A stretch of 64,000 nucleotides of DNA from Pseudomonas sp. CCI4.2. Its GTDB lineage: Bacteria > Pseudomonadota > Gammaproteobacteria > Pseudomonadales > Pseudomonadaceae. Where the stretch lies: contig NZ_CP133781.1 in the NCBI RefSeq assembly GCF_034350045.1, positions 1,061,001 through 1,125,000 on the forward strand. The letters run 5' to 3'. The position numbers and the translations under genes are program-made. Numbering within the stretch: the first letter of the stretch is position 1; each line of letters begins with the position of its first letter. Below, piece after piece: positions 8,024 to 15,543 of the stretch. The notes under the pieces are model-generated. The model saw nothing but the letters and a program-made list of their open reading frames with translations. It did no database searches and was not told where the DNA came from.

Positions 8024-8502
8024 GTTCGATCCGTCGAATTAAAAAGGGGGGGCAAACTAACATCGAAGCATGGGTGAGCCAATATCTCGACTGCATTATC
8101 AGAAATCGCCTACAGGCTCACCAACCTATTGATTAATGATAATTAAATATCAAAACCTCTAAAAATATCTGTATTTGAATTTGACGTTTTTATTCCGACA
8201 GACGGTATCGATCATCCAACTGACGAGCGATGGCATCGCACTTTGGCTTCATCTCAAGGTGCCAATTTTCGATCAACGTCAACAGCCGGAATATCATCGA
8301 CTAACGCAGACCGTCGGCTCGTGGATTGATAACAACCTTCCTCCCCGCAAATTACCGGAGCCCTGCACGAACTTTGCAAAGCCGAAGGTCATTCACCTCC
8401 GCGATAAATTCAAACCCCACCGCACAGGGCAGTTTTTTTCAATACTCCACACCCCCACCCAACTACTTTCAACGCGCATTCATTAAACGAAGCGGAGCAA
8501 AA
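8024..8502. other. Divergent intergenic region between tpsB and the LysE-type gene
   Basis: 479 bases without a convincing gene. An AT-rich block lies at about 8120-8190, and 8131-8151 contains TTAATGATAATTAAATATC-like text that partly matches a Fur box. Several frames here lack ribosome-binding sites. The promoters of both flanking genes should lie in this stretch. Confidence 0.5.
8131..8151 (-). promoter_or_regulatory. Weak Fur-box-like sequence upstream of tpsB
   Basis: Contains TAATGATAAT followed by TATC one base out of register with the 19-bp Fur consensus. TPS systems are often iron regulated, so the location is plausible. The match is incomplete. Confidence 0.22.
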
Positions 8503-9090
8503 ATGAGCGTGTTGATTTCAATGGCGGCGTTTGCCTTGGCGGCGTCGATATCACCGGGGCCGGTAAATGTTGTGGCCCTGAGTTCCGGAGCGCAGTTCGG
8601 TTTGAGTTCCAGCCTGAGGCATGTGCTCGGAGCTACGGTGGGGTTTGTTGTGTTGCTGTTGTTCACCGGTTTCGGGCTGCATGAGGTACTGAAGCAGTGG
8701 CCGATTCTGACCGACCTGATTCGCTGGGCTGGCGTTGCGTTTCTGCTGTGGCTGGCGTGGAAACTGGCGGTGGATGACGGGCGATTGGAGGTCAGCAGTG
8801 CGACGCGTCAACCGTCCTTTCTGCGCGGCGCTGCGATGCAATGGCTCAATCCCAAAGCCTGGCTTGCAGCCGTCGCAGGAATGGGGGCCTTTGTTGCCAG
8901 CGGAGATGCCAAACTGATCTGGTCGTTTGCCCTGATCTACTTTGTAATCTGCTACTTGTCGGTGGCCTGCTGGGTCTACGCCGGTGCGGTTCTGGGAAGG
9001 TACTTGCACAGCGCGCCCCGGATCCGTTTATTCAACCGCTGCATGGCAGCCATACTGGCGGGCTGCGCGGTGTCCCTGCTGTTGTTTTAA
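8503..9090 (+). CDS. LysE/RhtB family amino-acid exporter
   Basis: 195 residues from the ATG at 8503, preceded by GGAG. An upstream in-frame start at 8326 would add a polar, non-homologous extension and is rejected. The N-terminus contains the family signature SISPGPVNVVALSSGAQFG (about residues 13-31), and the centre contains the second conserved block QWLNPKAWL. About six hydrophobic segments are visible. The family exports amino acids or related metabolites across the inner membrane; the substrate is unknown. It is convergent with, and shares its stop region with, the AraC-type gene. Confidence 0.9.
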   Translation: MSVLISMAAFALAASISPGPVNVVALSSGAQFGLSSSLRHVLGATVGFVVLLLFTGFGLHEVLKQWPILTDLIRWAGVAFLLWLAWKLAVDDGRLEVSSATRQPSFLRGAAMQWLNPKAWLAAVAGMGAFVASGDAKLIWSFALIYFVICYLSVACWVYAGAVLGRYLHSAPRIRLFNRCMAAILAGCAVSLLLF

Positions 9091-9902
9091 GGCTTGTATT
9101 GCCCTGGCGTCGCCGCGAGATGCTTCTTGAACACCCGCTGAAAATGCGCCTGATCGGCAAACCCTGCTTCATGTGCGATATCTATGATCGACGCGCCGTC
9201 ACGTAGCTGCGCCTGAGCGTGCTGAATTCGCCGGTTGATCAAGTAGGCGTGGGGCGTCATGTGATATTGCTGCTCAAAAGCGCGGATCAAATAAGCTTCC
9301 GAGAGATTGGCCGCCTTACAAATTGCCGCAAGGCGCACCGTGCCCATAAAGTGCTCATTGATGTATTCAGCAGCGCGTACCACCCTCGGATTGATCCTTT
9401 TTAGTTCCAGCGTCGAATGGCCTAACGTCCGCTGCATCAACATGAAGAAGGCAACAGCCGCTTTACGTTTCGGCAGGGCGTCCAGCGCTGGATCGATCAG
9501 TTGCGCATACAGGTCAATCAGGCCAGCAAACAATTTAGATGATTGAGTGTGGGTAGCCGAGATCGGTTGGAAACCCAAGCCGTCACCATCGTCATGACTG
9601 TGCTGAATCCCCGCTAGCCAGTTCGCATCAACGTACAACATCACGTATGACCACGGTTGGTCTTCGACGGGATTGCAGGCGTGGACTTCGCCTGGATTCA
9701 TCAACACCACCGTCCCGGCGCTGATGGTTTGGCAGCTCTTTTCATGCAGGTAAGTGCTTTGCCCAGAGGTGACCGCACCAATGGAAAACACCTCATGAGA
9801 ATGCCGGCCATAAAAGACCTTTCGCCCATCTTCTATTTGGCGCGCCTCGATGAAAGGCAACTCTGCGTCTCTCCAGAATGTGGGCATAGCTTCGATGGGC
9901 AT
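9087..9902 (-). CDS. AraC-family transcriptional regulator with N-terminal cupin sensor
   Basis: 271 residues. An N-terminal AraC-type cupin (about 20-150; YGRHSHEVFSIGAV and MNPGEVHACNP) is followed by two C-terminal helix-turn-helix motifs (about 175-271; LAAICKAANLSEAYLIRAFEQQYHMTP and IIDIAHEAGFADQAHFQRVFKK). Such regulators often control a neighbouring LysE-family exporter gene; here the exporter is convergent and the two genes overlap by four bases. That link is inference. CAGGT lies upstream of the chosen ATG. Confidence 0.9.
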   Translation of the reverse strand: MPIEAMPTFWRDAELPFIEARQIEDGRKVFYGRHSHEVFSIGAVTSGQSTYLHEKSCQTISAGTVVLMNPGEVHACNPVEDQPWSYVMLYVDANWLAGIQHSHDDGDGLGFQPISATHTQSSKLFAGLIDLYAQLIDPALDALPKRKAAVAFFMLMQRTLGHSTLELKRINPRVVRAAEYINEHFMGTVRLAAICKAANLSEAYLIRAFEQQYHMTPHAYLINRRIQHAQAQLRDGASIIDIAHEAGFADQAHFQRVFKKHLAATPGQYKP

Positions 9903-10161
9903 GGCGATTACCTGATCATTTCAGCAATAGTGTTGCAATTGGAATTAGCCACAATAACCGTTCAGGCCAATCTCGCTCAACATTGCTTGTGGTGTGAGAT
10001 TAGTCTCCGCCTCAAATCGACTAACAACCTAAAACCCCCTCAATCGTAAGGCTTAGCGGTTTTTTGTTGGTATCGTTTGCCCCATCCCGCTTGGCTATTC
10101 AAAACGTATGCGTTTCAATAGCGCCCATTAACGGCATCCAGCCTGCACAGGACTCTAAGCC

Positions 10162-10647
10162 ATGGCTTCGCCAGACAAACAGCAGAAACGCGCCAAGCGA
10201 GCAAAAACCAAAGCCAAGCAGAACCGTTCGGGTAAGCAGACCCAGGGTTTGTTCCATCCGGTACTCGCCTCGCCGCTGGTCAACGAGCCGTTTGATGACG
10301 TCGAGGTTGACCTGTCTACGTTCGATTTTGCCGATCTTCTCGCCAATGGTTTTGACCCGGCTGACTTCGATGACCTGTTCCAGGCGATGAAAGCTGCAGA
10401 GGCCATTAGTCAGTTGGCAATGTGCGTGGTGTTTTTGCAGTACCCGGTGTTAGAGCTGGTGATTTCCGAGGAAGAAGAACAGCACGCCACCGACTTCCTC
10501 ATGGGCCTGCTCATCGCGTATCGAACGAATTTTTACGATGAAGACGAAGACACTGCCGTTGCATGGATGGAAGGCGACGCTTTCCAAGCTGATTACAACG
10601 AGGCGTCACGCATTCTAGTTGGCAAAAACAATCAGCAGTCTCGCTGA
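10162..10647 (+). CDS. Conserved hypothetical acidic protein
   Basis: 161 residues. The first ~30 are strongly basic (KQQKRAKRAKTKAKQNR), and the remainder is acidic and helical with EEEEQ and DEDEDT clusters. No signal peptide or membrane segment is seen. AGGACT lies just upstream of the ATG. The basic tail could bind nucleic acid, but I do not recognise the family and assign no function. The gene stands alone with short flanking spacers. Confidence 0.75.
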   Translation: MASPDKQQKRAKRAKTKAKQNRSGKQTQGLFHPVLASPLVNEPFDDVEVDLSTFDFADLLANGFDPADFDDLFQAMKAAEAISQLAMCVVFLQYPVLELVISEEEEQHATDFLMGLLIAYRTNFYDEDEDTAVAWMEGDAFQADYNEASRILVGKNNQQSR

Positions 10648-10715
10648 AGATTTCTACCGACTCACGCCGTGAGTCGCGGTATTCCCTCTGCATTATTCTT
10701 TTTGAGGTTCGTAAC

Positions 10716-11072
10716 ATGCGTACAACACTTTCCGCCTTGACCCTTACCCTTGGATTGCTCGCAGCCCAGAACGCGATGGCTGGCAGCGAACTTAATGCCG
10801 CATTGGGCGGCGGCGTCGGTGGCGCGCTGGGTAACGTTGTTGGCCAAAAGATGGGCGGCGGCAGCACGGGTGCAGCCTTGGGCGCGGGTGTCGGCGGCGC
10901 AGCAGGTGGCGCATTGACCGCCAAGAAGGGCCATAAAACCAAAGCCGCACTCGGTGGCGGCCTTGGCTCAGCGGGCGGCTCGCTGCTCGGTAACAAATTG
11001 GGCGGCAGCACTGGCGGCACCGTTGGCGCTGGCTTGGGCGGCGCGGCGGGCAGTGCACTGATGGCTAAGTAA
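10716..11072 (+). CDS. Exported glycine-zipper protein
   Basis: 118 residues. A signal peptide (MRTTLSALTLTLGLLAAQNAMA, cleavage after AMA) precedes a mature part made almost entirely of Gly/Ala-rich GxxxG repeats (GGGVGGALG, GAGVGGAAGG, GGGLGSAGG). Glycine-zipper domains of this kind insert into or associate with membranes. A terminator follows at 11115. The specific role is unknown. Confidence 0.8.
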   Translation: MRTTLSALTLTLGLLAAQNAMAGSELNAALGGGVGGALGNVVGQKMGGGSTGAALGAGVGGAAGGALTAKKGHKTKAALGGGLGSAGGSLLGNKLGGSTGGTVGAGLGGAAGSALMAK

Positions 11073-11114
11073 GCAGCCCTTGCGGTGGACGGTGCTACCC
11101 GTCTGAACGTGAAC

Positions 11115-11142
11115 AAAAAACCCGCCCCGTGCGGGTTTTTTG
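11115..11142 (+). terminator. Rho-independent terminator after the glycine-zipper gene
   Basis: The inverted repeat AAAAAACCCGC / GCGGGTTTTTT with a CCCGT loop and a T-run lies about 40 bases after the stop codon. Confidence 0.85.
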
Positions 11143-11196
11143 TTGTCTTGATTGCTAGGCTTTTGCTTTTCGATAACAAGCAAAAGGAGTGCAGTT

Positions 11197-11235
11197 ATGG
11201 CATCCCTGAATAAACACCTGGGTCGCCTGCATTGA
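11197..11235 (+). CDS. Possible 12-residue peptide (MASLNKHLGRLH)
   Basis: A 13-codon frame including the stop follows a strong ribosome-binding site (AAAGGAG, seven bases before the ATG). It ends inside the left edge of a dispersed repeat (11219-11330). It could be the remnant of a gene cut by the repeat, a leader peptide, or chance. Confidence 0.25.
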   Translation: MASLNKHLGRLH

Positions 11236-11330
11236 CGCTTTCGTTGGCAAGCCAACTCTCCCACAGAGACTTCGGCAGACATGAAATGGCAGGCACTGAA
11301 AAATCTTATCGCAGCCTTCGGCAGCGCCTA
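11219..11330 (+). repeat. Dispersed intergenic repeat, copy A
   Basis: Shares, in order, GGGTCGCCTGCATTG, CTTTCGTT.GCAAGCC, CACAGAGACTTCG and TTATCGCAGCCTTCGGCAG with the minus strand of 45791-45894. The last block also appears at 19874-19906. It is a non-coding, genome-dispersed element typical of fluorescent pseudomonads. Confidence 0.75.
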
Positions 11331-11392
11331 AAAATTATTTATTCATTCAACCGGGTCATGCGTCGCTTGATAGGCGACTGGCCGCCGGCTTC

Positions 11393-12196
11393 TCAGCGAA
11401 CCACGCCTTCTTCAATCAGCAACTTCAAAATAGCCTCAGCACCGGCCTCGGCACTGACACCCTTGAGCACTTGCCCACCGCCGCCACTGGCTTTGGCGGT
11501 CGCCGCTTTCATCCGATCAGCGCCGCTTTTGCCTTTGATCACTTTCAGTCGTTTTGGCCGAGGCTTGGCGGGCTGGAGCGACGAGGCCGCCAACAGCTCG
11601 TCCATCACCACTTCAACCTGATCAGCCGCCAGCAAACCACGCTGCGCTGGGCCATAGGCACTTTGCCGAGAGTTGGGCGCGGCGTTATCCACAGTCGCGA
11701 GAAACGGCAGGCGGACTTTCAGCCGACGCCGCTGGCCACGTGGCAACGCTTGGAGCACATGGGCCACGCCGTTTGCCAATGATTCAACCTGCGCCAATCC
11801 GACGACTAACGGCCAACCGAGCTTTTCTGCCAGCAAGTACGGGAGCATGCCTGAGCCTTCGCCCGTTTCAGCTTGGCTGCCGGTGAGCACCACTTGCACG
11901 TTGGATTCACGTAAATACTCCGTCAGCGCAGGCAATGCGTCTGCGCCTTCGGGCTGTTCCAAGACATGCAATTCGTCCAGGCCCATGCCCAGATAAGCCC
12001 GCAGCGCAGGCTCTTCGACATTGCCGGCATGCAGCACGTGCAAGTTATCCCCAGCCAATTGCAGGCCCAGTTCAACGGCGCGTGCATCTTGCTCGGCGCG
12101 GCGCGGACGGCCAGAAGTCGGGTGAGCGCCGATAGAGACCAGGCTAATTACATGAATCGAGCCGTTATCCACAGGGGCCTTCGAATTAAGCGGCAT
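11393..12196 (-). CDS. etfB: Electron transfer flavoprotein beta subunit of the dimethylglycine operon
   Basis: 267 residues starting MPLNSKAPVDNGSIHVISLVSIG. It has the ETF beta alpha/beta fold features: RRAEQDARAVELGLQLA, then VVLTGSQAETGEGSGMLPYLLAEKLGWP, which is the nucleotide-binding region. The start overlaps the end of etfA by 11 bases, so the subunits are translationally coupled. Together they accept electrons from the DgcA/DgcB demethylase and pass them toward the quinone pool. It is the last gene of the operon. Homologues adjoin dgcAB in P. aeruginosa (PA5400-PA5401 region). Confidence 0.85.
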   Translation of the reverse strand: MPLNSKAPVDNGSIHVISLVSIGAHPTSGRPRRAEQDARAVELGLQLAGDNLHVLHAGNVEEPALRAYLGMGLDELHVLEQPEGADALPALTEYLRESNVQVVLTGSQAETGEGSGMLPYLLAEKLGWPLVVGLAQVESLANGVAHVLQALPRGQRRRLKVRLPFLATVDNAAPNSRQSAYGPAQRGLLAADQVEVVMDELLAASSLQPAKPRPKRLKVIKGKSGADRMKAATAKASGGGGQVLKGVSAEAGAEAILKLLIEEGVVR

Positions 12197-13406
12197 CGCG
12201 TTTCCCCTCGTTGCGGTGGGTCTCAATCGCCGCAATCAGCGCTTTAAGAATCGCTGCGCTGTCACCAATGACCGACAGATCGGCGCGTTTGATCATGTCG
12301 CACCCCGGATCTAGGTTGATCGCCACGACTTTGTCGCAGGCGCCAATGCCCTGCAAATGCTGGATCGCGCCGGAAATACCCACCGCGACGTACACCCGCG
12401 CTGTGACCCACGTACCGCTGGCGCCGACTTGGCGATCACGCGCCATGTAGCCGTCGTCCACCGCCACACGGGATGCGCCTTCGGTGGCGCCCAATGCGGC
12501 AGCGGTGCGGTGGAACAACTCCCAATCTTTCACGCCATTGCCGCCAGAGAAGATGAACTCCGCTTCGGCCATGGGAATGGCTGCCGGATCAACCGCCACC
12601 GCGCCAAGGTCTTCGATACGCGACAGGCTACGCGCCACGGTTGTGTATAACTCCACGGGCAACACTTCATGTCGGGTGTCGCTGACCGGTTCGGCACACT
12701 CGACGGCGGCTAAAATCAAGCGCGCCAACGGACCGGCCACGTCCTGACGGCCGGCCCCAGCGCGACCGATGCACTGGTTATCCGTGACCTGCCAAACCCG
12801 TGTTGCCGGGCGTTCGCCTAAGCTGGCGGCAAAACGCCGACCCAATTCGCCGCCACCGGTGCGGCTGTCCGGCAGCAGCCAGTGACGCGGGTTGAACTGG
12901 TTATCCACAGCCCGCAGCCCTTGTACGCGCTGCTCGGGTGAATAACCGCTGAATTCGTAGCCTTCCAACGTCAGTAATCTATCGACGCCCGCCGTGGCGA
13001 AGGTGGTTTCTTTGTGTTCGCCGAACACCACGGCCACTACCGCGCCGTCGTTACCGGCCAAACTGTGGGCCAGACCCAGCAGGTCGCGGTCGTGAGCGCT
13101 TAATCGGCCACCAACCATGTCCGGGGCGACACAAATGTAGAACGCCGGTTGCGCGACCTGATGCAGCGGCAGTTGCACTTCAGCAGCAGAAGAACGCTTA
13201 ACCGCGCCGCCCTGTTGCGCGCCGCTGCGGTCGATTCGTTTGACGCCGTTAGGACCGATGAAGCCAACGTGGTGCACGTCTTTGCGCACGACGCCATTAG
13301 GCCCCATCCAGCTGGCTTGCGCCGGTTGCATGGCCGCGTGCAGCGGGTGCAAGCGGTTACGGGCGATCCACTCAGCGCGAGGGTCACGGCGAATAATGTC
13401 GCTCAT
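12186..13406 (-). CDS. etfA: Electron transfer flavoprotein alpha subunit of the dimethylglycine operon
   Basis: 406 residues. The C-terminal half has the ETF-alpha FAD domain: IFSGGNGVKDWELF, ALGATEGASRVAVDDGYMARDRQVGASG, then VAVGISGAIQHLQGI and VVAINLDPGCDMIKRADL. It is longer than housekeeping EtfA (~310) because of an N-terminal extension of about 85 residues with two copies of a GPNGV.R.D motif (about residues 35 and 51). The ATG overlaps the dgcB stop by one base (TGATG). It partners the etfB product and probably serves only the demethylase. Confidence 0.88.
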   Translation of the reverse strand: MSDIIRRDPRAEWIARNRLHPLHAAMQPAQASWMGPNGVVRKDVHHVGFIGPNGVKRIDRSGAQQGGAVKRSSAAEVQLPLHQVAQPAFYICVAPDMVGGRLSAHDRDLLGLAHSLAGNDGAVVAVVFGEHKETTFATAGVDRLLTLEGYEFSGYSPEQRVQGLRAVDNQFNPRHWLLPDSRTGGGELGRRFAASLGERPATRVWQVTDNQCIGRAGAGRQDVAGPLARLILAAVECAEPVSDTRHEVLPVELYTTVARSLSRIEDLGAVAVDPAAIPMAEAEFIFSGGNGVKDWELFHRTAAALGATEGASRVAVDDGYMARDRQVGASGTWVTARVYVAVGISGAIQHLQGIGACDKVVAINLDPGCDMIKRADLSVIGDSAAILKALIAAIETHRNEGKRDAA

Positions 13407-15367
13407 CAGTGTGCCTCCGCGAGTTCAGGTTTAACTGAACCCTGCTTAATCGGCAGCGGCTTGTTGACGACGGCGCCTTCCAGCAACGCGTCAGCCACCA
13501 GTTCCGCGATGTCTTTGATCAACGGCCGAGGTTCGACCACGCCTTCGAGCATCGCCGTGCATTGCGGGCATCCGACCGCCACCAGCTCGGCGCCGGTTTC
13601 GCGGATGTCGTCCATGCGCATGTCAGGGATACGTTGTTTGCCCGGTATGTCCGTGATCGGCGCGCCGCCACCGCCACCGCAGCAACGGGAACGGAAACCG
13701 GAGCGTTGCATTTCCTTGATCTCGATCCCCAGCGCACGCAATACCTCGCGCGGCGCCTCGTATTCACCGTTGTAGCGACCGAGGTAGCACGGATCGTGAT
13801 AGGTCACGCTGGTGCCTTTGTGCTGGCCCAGATTCAACGCGCCCGCTTCGATCAGTTCGGCCATGTAAGTGCTGTGGTGCTGCACTTGATAATGGCCGTC
13901 GAACGCACCGTATTCGTTTTTCAGCACATGGAAGCTGTGCGGATCGCAGGTGACGATGCGCTTGAAGTCGTATTTGGCCAAAGTTTGAATGTTGCGCTTG
14001 GCGAGCATCTGGAACGTCGCTTCGTCGCCCAGACGCCGAGCCACGTCGCCACTGTCGCGCTCTTCCAGACCGAGCACGGCGAAGTCGACATTGGCCGCTT
14101 TCAGCACTTTGACGAAGGCGCGCAAGGTGCGCTGGTTACGCATGTCGAACGCGCCGTCACCGACCCAGAACAACACATCGGCGGTCTTCTGCTCGCTGAG
14201 CAGATTGAGGTTCAAATCTGCCGCCCAGTTCATCCGCCCGCCCGGTGCAAATCCGCCGGGGTTGTCGGTAGCGATCAAGTTATCCAGCACTTCAGCGCCT
14301 TTGTTCGGCGTCGCGCCTTTTTCCAAGGTCAGGAAGCGACGCATGTCGACGATGGCGTCCACGTGTTCGATCATCATTGGGCATTCTTCAACGCAAGCGC
14401 GGCAGGTGGTGCACGACCACAGCGTGTCGGCATCGACCAAGCCGTTGACGATGGGTTGATGGGCGTTGCCGCCGTGTTCACCGATGGCCCTTCCTGGATA
14501 CGGGCTGCCGGCGAAGTTAGCGTCTGTGCCGCCTGCCAAACCAACGACCATGTCTTGAATCAGTTTTTTCGGGTTCAGCGGTTGGCCCGCCGCAAACGCC
14601 GGGCATGCAGCTTCGCATTTACCGCACTGCACGCAGGCGTCGAAGCCCAGCAATTGGTTCCAGGTGAAGTCCTTGGGTTTTTCCACGCCCAACGGCGCGC
14701 TGCGGTCGCTCAGGTCCAGAGGTTTCAAGCCCGTAGAGCGACCGCCCCCAAAACGCTCGGAGCGACGGTGCCATGCCAGATGAAATGCACCGGCGAAGGC
14801 GTGCTTCATCGGCCCGCCCCACGTCATGCCGAAAAACATTTCTGAAACGCCCCAGACCACTCCGAGGCTTAATAAGGCCACGAGGAACCAGCCGCCAAAA
14901 TCTTCCGGCAAAATCCCGGCGACCGGCAGGGTTACCAGAAAGAAGCTCACGGAAAACGCCATCAGGCTTTTCGGCAAGCGCATCCACGGGCCTTTGGACA
15001 GGCGTGCAGGCGGGTTGCGCCGGCGCAGGGCCATGAAGATCGCACCGACGAACATGATCGCCGACGCCAATAACAGGGCGTAACCGAGGATACGGTTATG
15101 CAGGCCGAAACCGTGGACCAGGATCGCCAACAGCGCGGCCAGCACAAAACCACCTGCGGTCGCGACGTGGGTATTAGCGATGTATTTGTCCCGAGCAACC
15201 ACATGGTGCAAATCCACCATGTAGCGCTTGGGCATGGCCAGCAAGCCGCCGAGCAGGTCGACGCTGGACGCCCGGCCCTGACGCCACAGCATCACCCGCC
15301 GCACCGCGCCCAACACGGCCAAAGCCAGGGCGACGAACAACAGGATGGGAAGAAGGGTGTTCAACAT
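13406..15367 (-). CDS. dgcB: Dimethylglycine catabolism iron-sulphur protein DgcB
   Basis: 653 residues. Four to five N-terminal hydrophobic segments (to about residue 185) anchor it in the membrane. Two 4Fe-4S motifs follow (CVQCGKCEAACPAF near 243, CTTCRACVEECPM near 320), then two CCG-type domains (HDPCYLGRYNG, and RCCGGGGG near 565) as in heterodisulphide-reductase-like subunits. It relays electrons from demethylation toward ETF or quinone. Homologue of P. aeruginosa PA5399. The next gene overlaps by one base, and a REPIN separates it from dgcA. Confidence 0.92.
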   Translation of the reverse strand: MLNTLLPILLFVALALAVLGAVRRVMLWRQGRASSVDLLGGLLAMPKRYMVDLHHVVARDKYIANTHVATAGGFVLAALLAILVHGFGLHNRILGYALLLASAIMFVGAIFMALRRRNPPARLSKGPWMRLPKSLMAFSVSFFLVTLPVAGILPEDFGGWFLVALLSLGVVWGVSEMFFGMTWGGPMKHAFAGAFHLAWHRRSERFGGGRSTGLKPLDLSDRSAPLGVEKPKDFTWNQLLGFDACVQCGKCEAACPAFAAGQPLNPKKLIQDMVVGLAGGTDANFAGSPYPGRAIGEHGGNAHQPIVNGLVDADTLWSCTTCRACVEECPMMIEHVDAIVDMRRFLTLEKGATPNKGAEVLDNLIATDNPGGFAPGGRMNWAADLNLNLLSEQKTADVLFWVGDGAFDMRNQRTLRAFVKVLKAANVDFAVLGLEERDSGDVARRLGDEATFQMLAKRNIQTLAKYDFKRIVTCDPHSFHVLKNEYGAFDGHYQVQHHSTYMAELIEAGALNLGQHKGTSVTYHDPCYLGRYNGEYEAPREVLRALGIEIKEMQRSGFRSRCCGGGGGAPITDIPGKQRIPDMRMDDIRETGAELVAVGCPQCTAMLEGVVEPRPLIKDIAELVADALLEGAVVNKPLPIKQGSVKPELAEAH

Positions 15368-15430
15368 GTGGAGCTCCCAAAAGACCTCGGGTCTTGCAAG
15401 GGGATATACCGGAATGCGTCACCCTGATCT

Positions 15431-15511
15431 CTGTGGAAGCAGGCTTGCCTGCGAAGGCGACGCGTCAGACAAACCGCGTTAACTCATTCGCAGGCAAGCC
15501 TGCTCCTACAG
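15431..15511. repeat. REPIN-like inverted repeat (AGCAGGCTTGCCTGCGAA type) inside the dgc operon
   Basis: Two facing copies of a REP motif (GAAGCAGGCTTGCCTGCGAAGG and TTCGCAGGCAAGCCTGCTCC) lie between dgcA and dgcB. They could form a large stem in the mRNA that alters the stability of either half of the transcript. Confidence 0.85.
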
Positions 15512-15543
15512 GGGATTAAACATTCCCGGGATCAGTCATCAGC

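Noticed and set aside
8326..8502. Upstream extension of the LysE-type gene
   Set aside because: Adds 59 polar residues before the conserved N-terminal helix; the ATG at 8503 has GGAG in front.
13562..14845. Long plus-strand frame (427 codons)
   Set aside because: Antisense to dgcB, which has clear cysteine motifs and correct codon usage.
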